Shown: piece after piece, positions 18,101-26,664 of the stretch
How the letters are laid out: every line of letters begins with the position of its first letter
How positions within the stretch are numbered: the first letter of the stretch is position 1
From: Chitinophaga varians
GTDB lineage: Bacteria > Bacteroidota > Bacteroidia > Chitinophagales > Chitinophagaceae
NCBI RefSeq assembly: GCF_014529945.1
Contig: NZ_JACVFB010000004.1
Coordinates: 372,001-436,000 of the forward strand
Direction: 5' to 3'
Length of the DNA: 64,000 bases
Notes under the pieces: model-generated
Database searches by the model: none
What the model was told of the DNA's origin: nothing
What the model saw: only the letters and a program-made list of their open reading frames with translations
Translations under genes and position numbers: made by a program

Positions 18101-18201
18101 GTTACTTTGCCGGTGATCGTTCTTTGTGCCATGGCCACTGCGGTGATTGCGCAGAGAAAGGCCAGCAAAAAGCCCGTTTTTCTAAGAAAGGAAAACTTCA
18201 T
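15133..18201 (-). CDS. SusC/RagA-family TonB-dependent transporter
   Basis: Outer-membrane channel for oligosaccharides or peptides. Signal peptide MKFSFLRKTGFLLAFLCAITAVAMAQ; carboxypeptidase-regulatory-like domain (about 27-110); the SusC-type signature 'GEVVVVGYGTQTRRDLTGTI'; the plug (about 120-235, with 'IRIRGTGTINNAEPLVIIDGVP' and 'EVLKDASSSAIYGTRAANGVI'); then the barrel, which ends 'TFTFGATLNF'. 1022 residues, normal. No STN domain precedes the carboxypeptidase-like domain, so control by a FecR/σ pair is not expected. A long non-coding region lies upstream. It is translated just ahead of the susD gene, and mutarotase GalM is on the opposite strand. Confidence 0.96.
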   Translation of the reverse strand: MKFSFLRKTGFLLAFLCAITAVAMAQRTITGKVTGATDGQGLPGVTITVPGTSTGTSTDANGVYKLSLPATAQTLSFSFIGYEAQTVTIGSREVINIALQSTTKGLGEVVVVGYGTQTRRDLTGTISSVKGADIKNLPVSDAAQAMQGRVTGVDIVRSDGQPGSSPSIRIRGTGTINNAEPLVIIDGVPAGGLSDINPNDIASMEVLKDASSSAIYGTRAANGVIIITSKKGNYGEKLKASVNLYKGVSNATRYIPLLTAPDLVMLKKERYTNDGKQIDPIWNDPYYAQQRTDWQRALLGSGQVTNADVSLRGGNSTSNYLFSAGYYDEKGIIENTYFKRYTVRINSEHKLGKRLKVGENLQLTYRQNEGFDTYSSQTGLIFSALRFNPAIPVFNPDGSYGSSKASNELGDINNPVFTAQTTDGWAKNYRMLANVYAELEILDGLTLRGNYGYDGSIYNQSNFVPKVLDQTRTRDRAQLWNRSESNSSQLSEVFLTYNKFFHQHHVTFTGGYSQQEAKGYFFKGERWGFADESPDVRVLDNGNEIHDASGNFNPQNAIASGFVRGFYGFKEKYLLTVTFRADGSSRFAPGKRWGYFPAFSAGWRVSDEAFFKDNVKFVSNLKITGGWGQLGNQNVRDFQYLAPVNKDRRYNFGESPYVGIWNSRLANPAITWEKAEMTNISLEAGFFENRLNAVITWFNKNTRDMLVPAAAMDLHGTASIPDQNIGQLNNKGWELEVSYQGGNERFRYNLSANASFIKNTVTRLYESGSYISSTNYGRQNQEISRTYEGQPLASFYGWKTNGIYQTQQEIDADPFIAKDPNKGNIKPGDVRFVDINGDGIINELDRTNLGDPNPRVVYGFQAGAQYKGFDLSLSFAGVGGIKLYNADKMQGMDPTYPYNMYAEALQRWHGPGTSNSVPRMSLSSDNSNNRTSDRFVEKGDYLSLRNIALGYTIPAKVWGRTGISDVRVYVAAQNLFILTSYSGLTPQLGYNDATQDGNRQRGVDVAAYPQARTFTFGATLNF

Positions 18202-19226
18202 AATGAATTGAAATGAGCGGTGAATGAAAACTGTTTGTAAGCGTTATGATGGATCGTTCTGTCAGGCAGTTGGACTTTTATACGTTGGGATAAATAAGGT
18301 TTTTAGTTTTTTGCAAAGGTTTGCATTGATACAAATTCACATAACCGGCTCCGTTAGCCTGTATAACAAGTGCTCTCCTGACCGTTCATATTGTTTGTCA
18401 CGGATCATATGCCCGCAGTTGGCCACAGCAGATAGCGATCACCGTATTATCAGTGATTTGATATCAATTATTTCATCCTGTTTGATGTTGTGCGCTGAAC
18501 ATCCTACATACCATACTACGCCGCTTGTGCCTTAACTATATCGATTTAGCTAAGGAGACCCGCTTTAACATCTCTCTAAAAATGTAAGCGCTAAAATCTA
18601 CATGGAAAATACAGTTGTTGGTTTTTCTTTTTGGTCGATGCTGTTTGCTTTTAAAACAAGTTAATGAATTATGTAAATTAAGTGTATAGTTTTTTCTCAA
18701 CAGGATACAGCATGTTAATTATCTATTAACAGTTGGCGTAAAAATACCAGCAGGTATGCCATGGGGCAGCATTTCATTTGACCTGTTCTCTGTAAACACG
18801 CTCACCGCGCCATTTCCGGGTGGCAGGGAGCGGTGTTTCACCGAATATGTTCAGTGAGCGTCAGGGAAGCTGTTGTCAGCTTCAGGATGCGTTTATTCCC
18901 AATAGCATGATATGTTCAGGCAGGTTTTACGCCCTTCCCGGAATTTTTAGGCATTATCCGTTCGGATATTCAGCTCCAATCCTTTTTACATATCCATCAA
19001 TTGCTACACAAACGTTACTGGTACACTTCTTTCGCATGCCGTAATTTTCCCTGCTATGATGATGCAGTAGCGGTGCCGTTTCTTATCATGCTCATGTGAT
19101 GTTAATGGTTTCCGTATAAAATAGTTATCTATCTCTATACATTTATCTGGCCTGGTACCACTACTGGGTACCTGCCTGAAAGGATGCTTTCCATCAAAAT
19201 CTTTCTTTTAACCCGAATCTTCCCCC
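18202..19226. other. Non-coding region upstream of susC
   Basis: About 1 kb between the susC start and the 17-bp array. I find no plausible gene on either strand; short ORFs lack family resemblance. A weak promoter-like arrangement for susC is on the minus strand (TTTG, 17 bases, TATTTATC, around 18285-18320). Base composition is more AT-rich than the genes, and no terminator or RNA gene is evident. Confidence 0.4.
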
Positions 19227-19374
19227 ACCTCAAACCTTCTTCCCACTCAAACCTTCTCCTAACTCAAACGTTCTTCCCACTCAAACGTTCTTCCCACTCA
19301 AACGTTCTTCCCACTCAAACGTTCTCCTAACTCAAACGTTCTCCCCACTCAAACGTTCTCCCCACTCAAACCCC
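19227..19374 (+). repeat. Tandem array of a 17-bp unit
   Basis: Eight full units and a partial one, consensus ACTCAAACGTTCTTCCC with variants ending TCCTA or TCCCC. The unit starts are 19245, 19262, 19279, 19296, 19313, 19330, 19347 and 19364; the first unit (19227-19244) has one extra base. The units are almost purine-free on the plus strand except for the AAA core. The array ends 28 bases before the -33 box of the next gene. Confidence 0.9.
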
Positions 19375-19401
19375 GTAAAAGCATCCGAAAAATAATTTTA
19401 C

Positions 19402-19432
19402 TTTGAAACACAAAGTACTTTCTATAACTTTG
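19402..19432 (+). promoter_or_regulatory. Complete Bacteroidota-type promoter
   Basis: A -33 TTTG (19402-19405), a 19-base spacer and a -7 TAACTTTG (19425-19432), matching TTTG-N19-TAnnTTTG exactly. Transcription should start near 19439, and the ATG is at 19452. It directly follows the 17-bp array. Confidence 0.75.
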
Positions 19433-19451
19433 ACCCCGTAATCCCGTTATT

Positions 19452-20516
19452 ATGAATGAATATCCCTCGGGCGCGTTGCTCGTTATTTACCGCATTGGTC
19501 TTTTCCTGTTAGCCGCTTACTCCGCTGTTTGGTTACTGTTCTACTATGTATGGCATGAAAACGGGCTGGTGAGGGAAGTCATATTCCTGACGGTGTTAAA
19601 TGTGGCCTGGCTGGTGACGGTGGTTATCATGAAGGGATTAAAACGGGGAAGTCCGCTCAGGCGGAAAATAACAGCTGTATGGCTTTGTATGTTCATGCTT
19701 TCGGCGCTGTGGGTGAACAGTACCATCTACCGGGCGTTTGTATCCCCGGCAGGATGGTATGTCATCGCGTTGCTGTTGATATGGTTGAATACTTTCCTGT
19801 TGTCTTACTTCGATGATATGCCGGAACATATCAGGGAAATACAGGCTTTTGTGTTAGGCATCAGTACCTGGGTTTTATTGTATCTCATGATGTATCTGCT
19901 TCCCGTATACCCGTTCGCGTTAATGGTCTCCTTTCTTTTCGGGATTTCCTTGACGGCATTTGCCCCCCTGGTATTAACCTGGTATAACTGGCGCACGATC
20001 AGGTATATGCTTTGGCCGCACAGTCGGTACCGGCGGGCATTTCTGTTGGGAGCTGGGATATCTTTGACGATCGTTACCTGCTTTTGTATTTATTTTGGTG
20101 TGGTGCAACACAATATAGAAAGACGTTATGAGCAACTGGGAAAGAGCGCTGCTGTTGAAGACCCTGATGCGGCACTAGCCAGAGAACTATCCGGCAGCTT
20201 CATGGAAAAACGGGTGTTGAAAGCGGGTATCGTATATACTACACCGTTATTTTGCCCTACTAATTCAATATTTGGAGCCGATGAAACAGAAGACGTAGAA
20301 ATGTGCAAAAAAGGAATCCACGATCCCCTGGTCATGACAGCTGCTTTCTTTTGCGGAGAATCTTCCATTTTGCAGGGAGATAAGGAGGTAATTGTCCGGC
20401 TGATGTCCGGAGAGAAATTGCTACCACGGCCCAAATTCACGCCACCGGTAATAGTTGATTCCATCAGAGGCCGTACAACCTGGAATCTGCCTTCCGAACA
20501 TCTTGCGGATGATTGA
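19452..20516 (+). CDS. Polytopic membrane protein with extracytoplasmic C-terminal part
   Basis: A 354-residue protein not recognised as a defined family. About seven hydrophobic segments fill residues 8-225. They are followed by a soluble stretch ('VVQHNIERRYEQLGK', 'LARELSGSFMEKRVLKAGIVYTT', 'NSIFGADETEDVEMCKKGIHDPLVMTAAFF', quoted in parts). The layout resembles the N-terminal half of large Bacteroidota VIT-domain membrane proteins, whose VIT and vWA domains would follow; here the protein ends at 'LPSEHLADD'. It may therefore be a shortened relative; this is uncertain. It has its own strong promoter, and converges on the DUF4159 gene with only 10 bases between stops. Confidence 0.55.
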   Translation: MNEYPSGALLVIYRIGLFLLAAYSAVWLLFYYVWHENGLVREVIFLTVLNVAWLVTVVIMKGLKRGSPLRRKITAVWLCMFMLSALWVNSTIYRAFVSPAGWYVIALLLIWLNTFLLSYFDDMPEHIREIQAFVLGISTWVLLYLMMYLLPVYPFALMVSFLFGISLTAFAPLVLTWYNWRTIRYMLWPHSRYRRAFLLGAGISLTIVTCFCIYFGVVQHNIERRYEQLGKSAAVEDPDAALARELSGSFMEKRVLKAGIVYTTPLFCPTNSIFGADETEDVEMCKKGIHDPLVMTAAFFCGESSILQGDKEVIVRLMSGEKLLPRPKFTPPVIVDSIRGRTTWNLPSEHLADD

Positions 20517-20526
20517 CCATCAGTGG

Positions 20527-21147
20527 TTATTGCAACGCATATACAATAATATTCACGCCGAACTTCGTGTTGTCCTCTGCCAGAAAACGTTTGTTCCGGA
20601 AATCATAATCCCATTCACAGCCGTAATCTTTATTGCTGTACAATACCCCGATACGGCCATTGACCTCAATGGCCTTCAGGTAATCATGTACCAGGTCGTC
20701 GCCCCAGCCGTTCAGCTCAAAAGAAGTATTAGGCGGGCCTTTTTCAAATTTGAAGAAGCTGTTATAAACAGCGTGGGAGGAAGGGATCTTTTTTAAGGCA
20801 TGCGGCCCAAATAATTGCCCCATCTGCGTTTCAAAAGAACGGGCAAACAGCCCGTCGATGTCGTGGTTGCAATCATCCACAAAAATAAAGCCGCCCCGAT
20901 TGACATACTGTTTGAAGTTGGCCGCTTCTGCCGCATCAAACTGTACCAGCTTATGCCCGCTGAGATAACAAAACGGATATTGAAACAGCTCGCTGCTGCT
21001 GAGATCAATTACCTTCTCCTGCATGGCCACCGGGATGGTGGTGTATTCAATCAGTGAATTGAGCAGGTTGGAAGGCATCCGCTGATCAGTGTCCCAGTCG
21101 CCCGACCGGTATCTTAATCTCACAAATGTAAATGTATTCCCTTGCAT
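20527..21147 (-). CDS. DUF4159-domain protein
   Basis: A 206-residue protein matching the pattern of DUF4159: 'FTFVRLRYRSGDWDTDQRMPSNLL', 'LTSS..FQYPFCYLSGHKLVQF', 'YVNRGGFIFVDDCN' and 'HAVYNSFFKFEKGPP' are the characteristic segments. The fold is predicted to be a class-I glutamine amidotransferase-like α/β domain, but no catalytic Cys is evident. There is no signal peptide. It is divergent from moxR; DUF4159 is commonly encoded with, or fused to, BatA-type proteins, so it is probably part of the same module. Function unknown. Confidence 0.85.
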   Translation of the reverse strand: MQGNTFTFVRLRYRSGDWDTDQRMPSNLLNSLIEYTTIPVAMQEKVIDLSSSELFQYPFCYLSGHKLVQFDAAEAANFKQYVNRGGFIFVDDCNHDIDGLFARSFETQMGQLFGPHALKKIPSSHAVYNSFFKFEKGPPNTSFELNGWGDDLVHDYLKAIEVNGRIGVLYSNKDYGCEWDYDFRNKRFLAEDNTKFGVNIIVYALQ

Positions 21148-21274
21148 GCGTTTATCATTGGCTGTTGCCGTCAGTCTAATTTTTCTTCAATTTCATATTT
21201 TTATTTCGTTATTTACTAATTTATTATTTGGTTATTTTGCGAGAGAAGAAACCTGCGGGAGATTTACTAACCCG

Positions 21275-22282
21275 ATGCCAAAATCAGATCGAAATCAAAT
21301 GGGTATACAATTGCTGGAAAAGTTGCCGCTGCTTAAACAGGAAATCAGAAAAGTTATTGTTGGCCAGGAAGCCGTGCTGGACGAGGTACTGGTAGCCATG
21401 ATGGCCGGAGGTCACTGCCTGCTGGAAGGGGTGCCGGGACTGGCCAAAACACTGATGGTCCGCACACTGTCACAGGCATTACACCTGTCTTTCCGCAGAA
21501 TACAGTTCACCCCCGATCTGATGCCCACCGATATCATCGGCACAGAAGTGCTGGAAGAAGATCATGCCACGGGTAAAAGGTTTTTTAAATTCAACAAAGG
21601 CCCCTTATTCGCCAATATTATATTAGCTGACGAAATCAACCGTACGCCGCCTAAGACGCAGTCCGCACTGCTGGAGGCGATGCAGGAGTTTGAAGTTACC
21701 TACGCCGGACAAACCTACGCACTGGACAGACCGTTTTTTATCCTGGCCACCCAGAACCCGATAGAACAGTCCGGTACATATCCATTGCCCGAAGCGCAGC
21801 TGGACCGTTTCCTGTTGTATGTCAAAATAGGTTATCCCTCCGAGCAGGAGGAAACCGCGATCCTCACCGGCACTACCGGCACTCGTAAAGTTGACGTGCA
21901 ACCGGTGCTGGATGCCAATGATATCAAACAATTACAACAGCTGGTGCGGGAGGTGTCCATCGATGCGGACCTGGTAGCCTGGGTAAGCCGGTTGGTACGT
22001 AATACCCGTCCCGATACCACTACTGTCGATTACGTAAAGGAATGGGTACGCTGGGGCGCCGGTCCCAGAGCGGGACAGGCACTGGTCCTCACCGCGAAGG
22101 CACACGCTTTGTTACAAGGCCGCTATGCTGTCACCACAGCTGATATCACCGCTATGGCTTATCCCGTATTACGCCACCGCATCCTCATGAATTTCAGAGC
22201 AGAAGCAGAAGGCGTACATCCTGATAAAGTCACGGAGAAACTGTTACAACAAATAGAACGAACGGCCACCCGCTTATCCTGA
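21275..22282 (+). CDS. moxR: MoxR-family AAA+ ATPase
   Basis: AAA+ chaperone-like ATPase, cytoplasmic, which in other systems cooperates with vWA proteins to mature or insert cofactors into partner enzymes. Walker A is the MoxR variant 'EGVPGLAKT'. Walker B is 'LADEINR', and the sensor 1/loop 'LATQNPIEQSGTYPLPEAQLDRF' is conserved, as are the C-terminal lid residues 'WVRWGAGPRAGQALVLTAKA'. The ORF is open back to 21089, but that start would overlap the divergent DUF4159 gene; ATG 21275 (or 21299) gives the normal 320-335 residue length. It heads a five-gene run: the next start is five bases after the stop. Confidence 0.94.
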   Translation: MPKSDRNQMGIQLLEKLPLLKQEIRKVIVGQEAVLDEVLVAMMAGGHCLLEGVPGLAKTLMVRTLSQALHLSFRRIQFTPDLMPTDIIGTEVLEEDHATGKRFFKFNKGPLFANIILADEINRTPPKTQSALLEAMQEFEVTYAGQTYALDRPFFILATQNPIEQSGTYPLPEAQLDRFLLYVKIGYPSEQEETAILTGTTGTRKVDVQPVLDANDIKQLQQLVREVSIDADLVAWVSRLVRNTRPDTTTVDYVKEWVRWGAGPRAGQALVLTAKAHALLQGRYAVTTADITAMAYPVLRHRILMNFRAEAEGVHPDKVTEKLLQQIERTATRLS

Positions 22283-22287
22283 TTGAT

Positions 22288-23172
22288 ATGAGTAACCTGC
22301 TGGACCCGAAAGTATTGCTGGCTATCAAAGATCTGCCACTCGCTGCCAAAACAGCGGTGGACGGTTTTATGGCCGGTATGCATGCCAGCAGAGTGAAAGG
22401 GGCGGGGCTGGAATTCAGCCAGTACCGCAGCTATCAGCCGGGAGATGACCTCCGGTGGCTCGACTGGAAAATGTATGCCCGTTCCGACCGATATTATATC
22501 CGTGAATCGGAAATGGAAACCAGCATCGATATCAGCTTTCTGATAGATGCCAGCAATTCCATGTTGCACACGGAAGATGGAATTTCCAAAATAAACTATG
22601 CCCGCTATCTGGCGGCCTCTCTCGCTTATCTCGCCCATTTGCAGGGCGATGCAGCAGGGCTGGCAGTGTTGCATAACGGTGGCCTGTATACGATGACCGC
22701 CAGAAGGGAAGCACAACACATGGCCCGCTTGTATTATCAGCTGGAGAAAATACAGCCTGGTGGTACTTTCACAGTGCCGGCCCGTTACCGTGATCTCTTC
22801 AGTGGCCCGCATAACCGGCAGCTGCTGGTTTTCATCACCGATTACTACGAGCAGTCCGGCGAAATCACCACGCTGCTGCAGACCTTATCTGCCCTGGGTC
22901 ACGAGATACTTGTGTTTCATTTGTTGGGAGATAAAGAAAGCCGCGGCGATTTCCGGGGCTACGATGCGGTGGAAGATCTGGAGACCGGCCAACGGCTGGA
23001 ATTGACGGGCGTTGCGGATACCGACTATCCTTCAAAGTTTGAACAATACAACGATCACCTGCGTACACAATTGTTGCAGCGGGGTATCTATTACCGGCAA
23101 CTCCTGCTACAGGAGCCATTGGATACCGCTTTGCGCGATTTTCTGAACCAGCGCAACAAAATGAGAAAATAA
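22288..23172 (+). CDS. DUF58 protein with a vWA-like MIDAS motif
   Basis: A 294-residue cytoplasmic protein. The DUF58 block 'FSQYRSYQPGDDLRWLDWKMYAR' (about 43-65) and 'YYIRESEMET' are diagnostic. The following vWA-like part contains D-A-S-N-S at residues 87-91, a complete DxSxS metal-ion-dependent adhesion site, so it probably binds a divalent ion and a partner. MoxR and DUF58 proteins are genetically linked in most bacteria; here they are five bases apart. It likely bridges the ATPase and the membrane BatA-like protein. Confidence 0.92.
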   Translation: MSNLLDPKVLLAIKDLPLAAKTAVDGFMAGMHASRVKGAGLEFSQYRSYQPGDDLRWLDWKMYARSDRYYIRESEMETSIDISFLIDASNSMLHTEDGISKINYARYLAASLAYLAHLQGDAAGLAVLHNGGLYTMTARREAQHMARLYYQLEKIQPGGTFTVPARYRDLFSGPHNRQLLVFITDYYEQSGEITTLLQTLSALGHEILVFHLLGDKESRGDFRGYDAVEDLETGQRLELTGVADTDYPSKFEQYNDHLRTQLLQRGIYYRQLLLQEPLDTALRDFLNQRNKMRK

Positions 23173-23198
23173 CAAAATAAAAAAATAGCAAAATATTT

Positions 23199-24530
23199 GT
23201 GCTGCACCTGCTACAACCCATATGGATGTCACTGGCCGCCGGAATAGCTGTTCCGGTGTTCATTCATTTGTGGCATCGTCGACCGGGAAAGGTGCTTAAA
23301 ATCAGCAGCGTGCAACTGCTTTCAGCTGCTTCCGTCCGGCATGCCCGCAGCTGGCGGTTGTCCGACTGGTGGCTGTTAATACTACGCTGTCTGCTGATCA
23401 TTCTGATGGCATTGCTGTTGTCTCAACCGGTATGGCGTCAGCCGCTGACTACCCGTACCGTGAAAGGCTGGGTGGTAACGGAGCAGGCTGCATATCCGGC
23501 TTTTCGCCACCAGATTGATTCTTTGTTGCAGCTTGGTTTTCAGCTGCACGCCGCAGATACCGGCTTCTCCCGGCTGCGCCGGCCGGAAGACCTGGCGCCT
23601 GACACATCCACCGCCTCTTATTGGCAACTACTACGGACGCTGTCCCAAAGGGTGCCCGCTGATTTGCCGGTATACCTGTTCACGGGCAACCGCCTCGCCC
23701 GTTTCTCCGGACCGATGCCGGCAGTGGCGTTGACGCTGCACTGGCAAACCATGACACCGGCCGATTCGGTTATTAACTGGAACGACTATACGTATTTTCT
23801 GGATAACGATAGCCTGCGTGTCCGACAGGGCAGGAGCGCTCCCTCCGGCACTGTTTTCAGCTTTCACGATACCCTGCCCGGGAAAGCGGATACTACCACC
23901 TTACATTGTACCATTTATACAGATAAGTATCCGGAAGATGCACGCTACCTCGAGGCGGCGCTGAAAGCGGTACAGCAATATACCCACAGGAAAATAAACC
24001 TGCTGGTCGTTCGACAGACAACCGCTATCCCTGCTTCGCAGGACTGGCTCTGGTGGCTGTCGGACAGCCCGGTGCCTGCCGGCATGAACGCGGGCAGGAC
24101 TATCCGTTATGCCACCGGCAAACCACAGGCTGTATCTACCACCATCGGCAATACCCCGATTCATGTTTTTCAGCGCCTGCCGGTTAAAGACACAATTGGC
24201 GCCCTGTGGCTGGACAGCTACGGTGAGCCGCTGCTGACAAAAGATCATCTCTATACACATATAGATCCGGCATGGAACGAGCTACCCTGGAGCGGCGAAT
24301 TTCCGGAGACGTTGCTGGAGCTGATGTTTTCGGCCACTACGGCGAAACAACATGACCGCCGTAGTATCGATATACGGCAACTCGTGTTGCCGCCACGGGC
24401 GGTGGCTGTTAAACCGGCTGTCCTGCCGCTACAGGAAACATCGCTGGAGAAATCTATCTGGATAATACTGTTCCTCCTATTTTGTGGAGAACGATATCTT
24501 TCATCCAAAACAGCTGTGAAAAGTGAGTAA
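23199..24530 (+). CDS. BatA-like membrane protein (two N-terminal helices)
   Basis: A 443-residue protein. The first 75 residues form the BatA N-terminal double-transmembrane domain: 'LQPIWMSLAAGIAVPVFIHLWHRRPGK' then 'WWLLILRCLLIILMALLLSQPVW'. The conserved 'HLWHRR.GKVLKISSVQLL' loop between them is typical. A large extracytoplasmic region follows, with no clear MIDAS motif, and a last hydrophobic segment at 'KSIWIILFLLFCGERYL'. The start is GTG at 23199, preceded by a very A-rich leader. The stop overlaps the next start by eight bases (GTG 24523), indicating coupled translation. Confidence 0.85.
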   Translation: MLHLLQPIWMSLAAGIAVPVFIHLWHRRPGKVLKISSVQLLSAASVRHARSWRLSDWWLLILRCLLIILMALLLSQPVWRQPLTTRTVKGWVVTEQAAYPAFRHQIDSLLQLGFQLHAADTGFSRLRRPEDLAPDTSTASYWQLLRTLSQRVPADLPVYLFTGNRLARFSGPMPAVALTLHWQTMTPADSVINWNDYTYFLDNDSLRVRQGRSAPSGTVFSFHDTLPGKADTTTLHCTIYTDKYPEDARYLEAALKAVQQYTHRKINLLVVRQTTAIPASQDWLWWLSDSPVPAGMNAGRTIRYATGKPQAVSTTIGNTPIHVFQRLPVKDTIGALWLDSYGEPLLTKDHLYTHIDPAWNELPWSGEFPETLLELMFSATTAKQHDRRSIDIRQLVLPPRAVAVKPAVLPLQETSLEKSIWIILFLLFCGERYLSSKTAVKSE

Positions 24531-26664
24531 CGTCAACGGTCATATGAAAATAGCTGACATCCGTGCCCGCTGGGTGCGTAGCCAGCTATGGCGTTATGTG
24601 CTGTTGTCGATGGCATTGGCAGCCCCACTGGCGCTGTTGGGCGTGATGCCGGCCCTTATCGGCGGCGTATTGGCGCTGGTGGCCCAACTCTGGTGGCACC
24701 AACCCTGGCGCCTGCCGGAGGAGGAAGTGGTCCGTTACCTGAACCAGGCATTTCCGGAACTGGAGGAGAGCGCGGCGCTGTTTTTAAAACCCGCGGCTGA
24801 TCATCATCTGCTGGAAACCCTGCAGGTAGGGAAAATTGCACCTGTGCTGGAGAAGCTGTCGCTGCCACGGACATTTTACAAACCGCTGCGTCAGGCAGCC
24901 ATGACGGCCCTGTTCATGATATTGTTCACACTGGGCTGGTATGCGCTGAATACCCGCATCACATCGCTGCCGGTGAGTCCGGCTAATACGAACGCCCAAA
25001 CCAATCACCCTGAAAAAGTGTTGCCGGGCATTAATGGCGCACAGATCACGTTACAGCCACCCGCTTATATGCGCCGCCCCGCCCGCACCCAGTCGGCGTT
25101 TAATATCACTGCTCCCGACAGTTCGCTGGTGAAATGGGAACTGCACACCAATAATCAGGTACAGGAACTGGCCCTGGTGTTCAACGACAGTACCTGGTTG
25201 ACACTGCAGCCGGATGCGGCGCATACCACCTGGACGGCTACACGAACCATACGCAAATCCGGTTTTTATCAGGTGTCGCTGAATGGCCACCTGTCTGAAT
25301 TGTACCAGCTGCAGCTGATACCGGACCAGCTGCCTGTCATACGTATTACCAGCCCCCAACCTTATACGACCATAGAATTCGGGCAGTCCACCAAAGTGAA
25401 TGTGCAAGCCACGCTGAGCGACGACTACGGCGTCCGGAATGCGCTGATCGCGCTCACCATTGCCAGTGGCAGCGGGGAGGCCGTACGCTTCAAAGATCAG
25501 GAATTGCCTTTTGAGAATAACTTCAGCGCGCAGCTGACGCAGTACCAGGTCAGTAAAACACTGAACCTGTCGGCTATGGGACTGAAGCCGGGCGACGAAC
25601 TGTATTTTCATATACGCGTTACCGATACCCGGCGGCAGGAAAACCGCTCTGATGTGTATATCGTGACGCTGCCGGATACCGCGCAACTCTTTAGTATGGA
25701 AGGACTGGTGACCGGCGTGGCTTTCAAACCGGAATACTTCCGTAGTCAGCGGCAGATCATCCTCGATGCGGAACAGCTGCTCCGCGAAAAAGACAGCATC
25801 GGCAAAGAAAAATTCAACAGCCGCAGTAACGATCTGGGCACAGACCAGAAGCTGCTGCGCCTGCGCTATGGTAAATTCCTCGGCGAAGAATCTGAGTCCA
25901 ATATCGGCGATCCCCGCGTAGCCGCAGAAGCGGGTCATGATGATCACGATCATGACCATGATCATCACGGGAAAGAAGAAGGAGGAGTGGTGGACCCCAA
26001 AGACTTTGGCAACGCCGCCAAAGTGCTGGATGAATTTACTGACAAACATGATAATGCGGAAGATGCGACTTTCTTTGATCCGGAAATAAAAAAACAACTG
26101 AAGGCCACCCTGACGGAGATGTGGAAGTCGGAGCTACAGCTACGCCTGTATAAACCGCAGGAGGCCTTGCCATTCGCTTACAAGGCGTTGCGCCTGTTGA
26201 AGGACCTCCAGCAGCAGTCACGTGTATACGTGGCGAAAACGGGCGTTAAAACAACGCCGCTGAAGCCGGAGAAGCGGCTCACCGGAGAGCAGGATAAAAT
26301 TTCGCCGCGGCAGCAAAAAGAAACGATCGCCTATCAGGACCAGCTGCTGGCGGTGCGGCAGGCCCTGGCCGCCCTGGATGCCATCAAAGCAGGTGATACG
26401 AATGTGAGTACGGTCGCCCTCCGGGACGCCCAACAGGTGCTGACCACCCAGGCTGCCACCACACCGGCGCTATACCTGCCGGCGCTGGAAGCGATGCGTC
26501 GCATACAAATGCATAAAGGCACGGATAAGGATATACGTACTGCTCAACAGGGACTACAGAAGATACTGAAAGCACCGCCGTTGCAGCCGCAATCAGCGCC
26601 GGCATCGGTATCACCTTCTTTGCCGCAACACTATTTTCATAACCTTAAAACCGGTAGGCCATGA
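24523..26664 (+). CDS. Large membrane-anchored protein, DUF4175-like, with His-rich loop
   Basis: 713 residues. Three hydrophobic segments near the N-terminus (about 23-55 and 125-145) are followed by a long extracytoplasmic domain with an Ig-like stretch ('VIRITSPQPYTTIEFGQSTKVNVQ', 'ATLSDDYGVRNALIAL'), as in the DUF4175 proteins of MoxR clusters. The C-terminal third is helical. An acidic/histidine loop at residues 472-482 (HDDHDHDHDHH) could bind Zn or Ni/Co ions. GTG 24523 overlaps the upstream stop; ATG 24544 is an alternative. The stop overlaps the next ATG in ATGA. Likely partner of MoxR/DUF58/BatA; function unknown. Confidence 0.78.
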   Translation: MSNVNGHMKIADIRARWVRSQLWRYVLLSMALAAPLALLGVMPALIGGVLALVAQLWWHQPWRLPEEEVVRYLNQAFPELEESAALFLKPAADHHLLETLQVGKIAPVLEKLSLPRTFYKPLRQAAMTALFMILFTLGWYALNTRITSLPVSPANTNAQTNHPEKVLPGINGAQITLQPPAYMRRPARTQSAFNITAPDSSLVKWELHTNNQVQELALVFNDSTWLTLQPDAAHTTWTATRTIRKSGFYQVSLNGHLSELYQLQLIPDQLPVIRITSPQPYTTIEFGQSTKVNVQATLSDDYGVRNALIALTIASGSGEAVRFKDQELPFENNFSAQLTQYQVSKTLNLSAMGLKPGDELYFHIRVTDTRRQENRSDVYIVTLPDTAQLFSMEGLVTGVAFKPEYFRSQRQIILDAEQLLREKDSIGKEKFNSRSNDLGTDQKLLRLRYGKFLGEESESNIGDPRVAAEAGHDDHDHDHDHHGKEEGGVVDPKDFGNAAKVLDEFTDKHDNAEDATFFDPEIKKQLKATLTEMWKSELQLRLYKPQEALPFAYKALRLLKDLQQQSRVYVAKTGVKTTPLKPEKRLTGEQDKISPRQQKETIAYQDQLLAVRQALAALDAIKAGDTNVSTVALRDAQQVLTTQAATTPALYLPALEAMRRIQMHKGTDKDIRTAQQGLQKILKAPPLQPQSAPASVSPSLPQHYFHNLKTGRP

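Noticed and set aside
18224..18535. A 103-codon plus-strand frame upstream of susC
   Set aside because: No ribosome binding site, no family resemblance, and Cys/Ser-rich sequence typical of random frames.
19227..19374. CRISPR array
   Set aside because: The units are contiguous without spacers; no cas genes are present.
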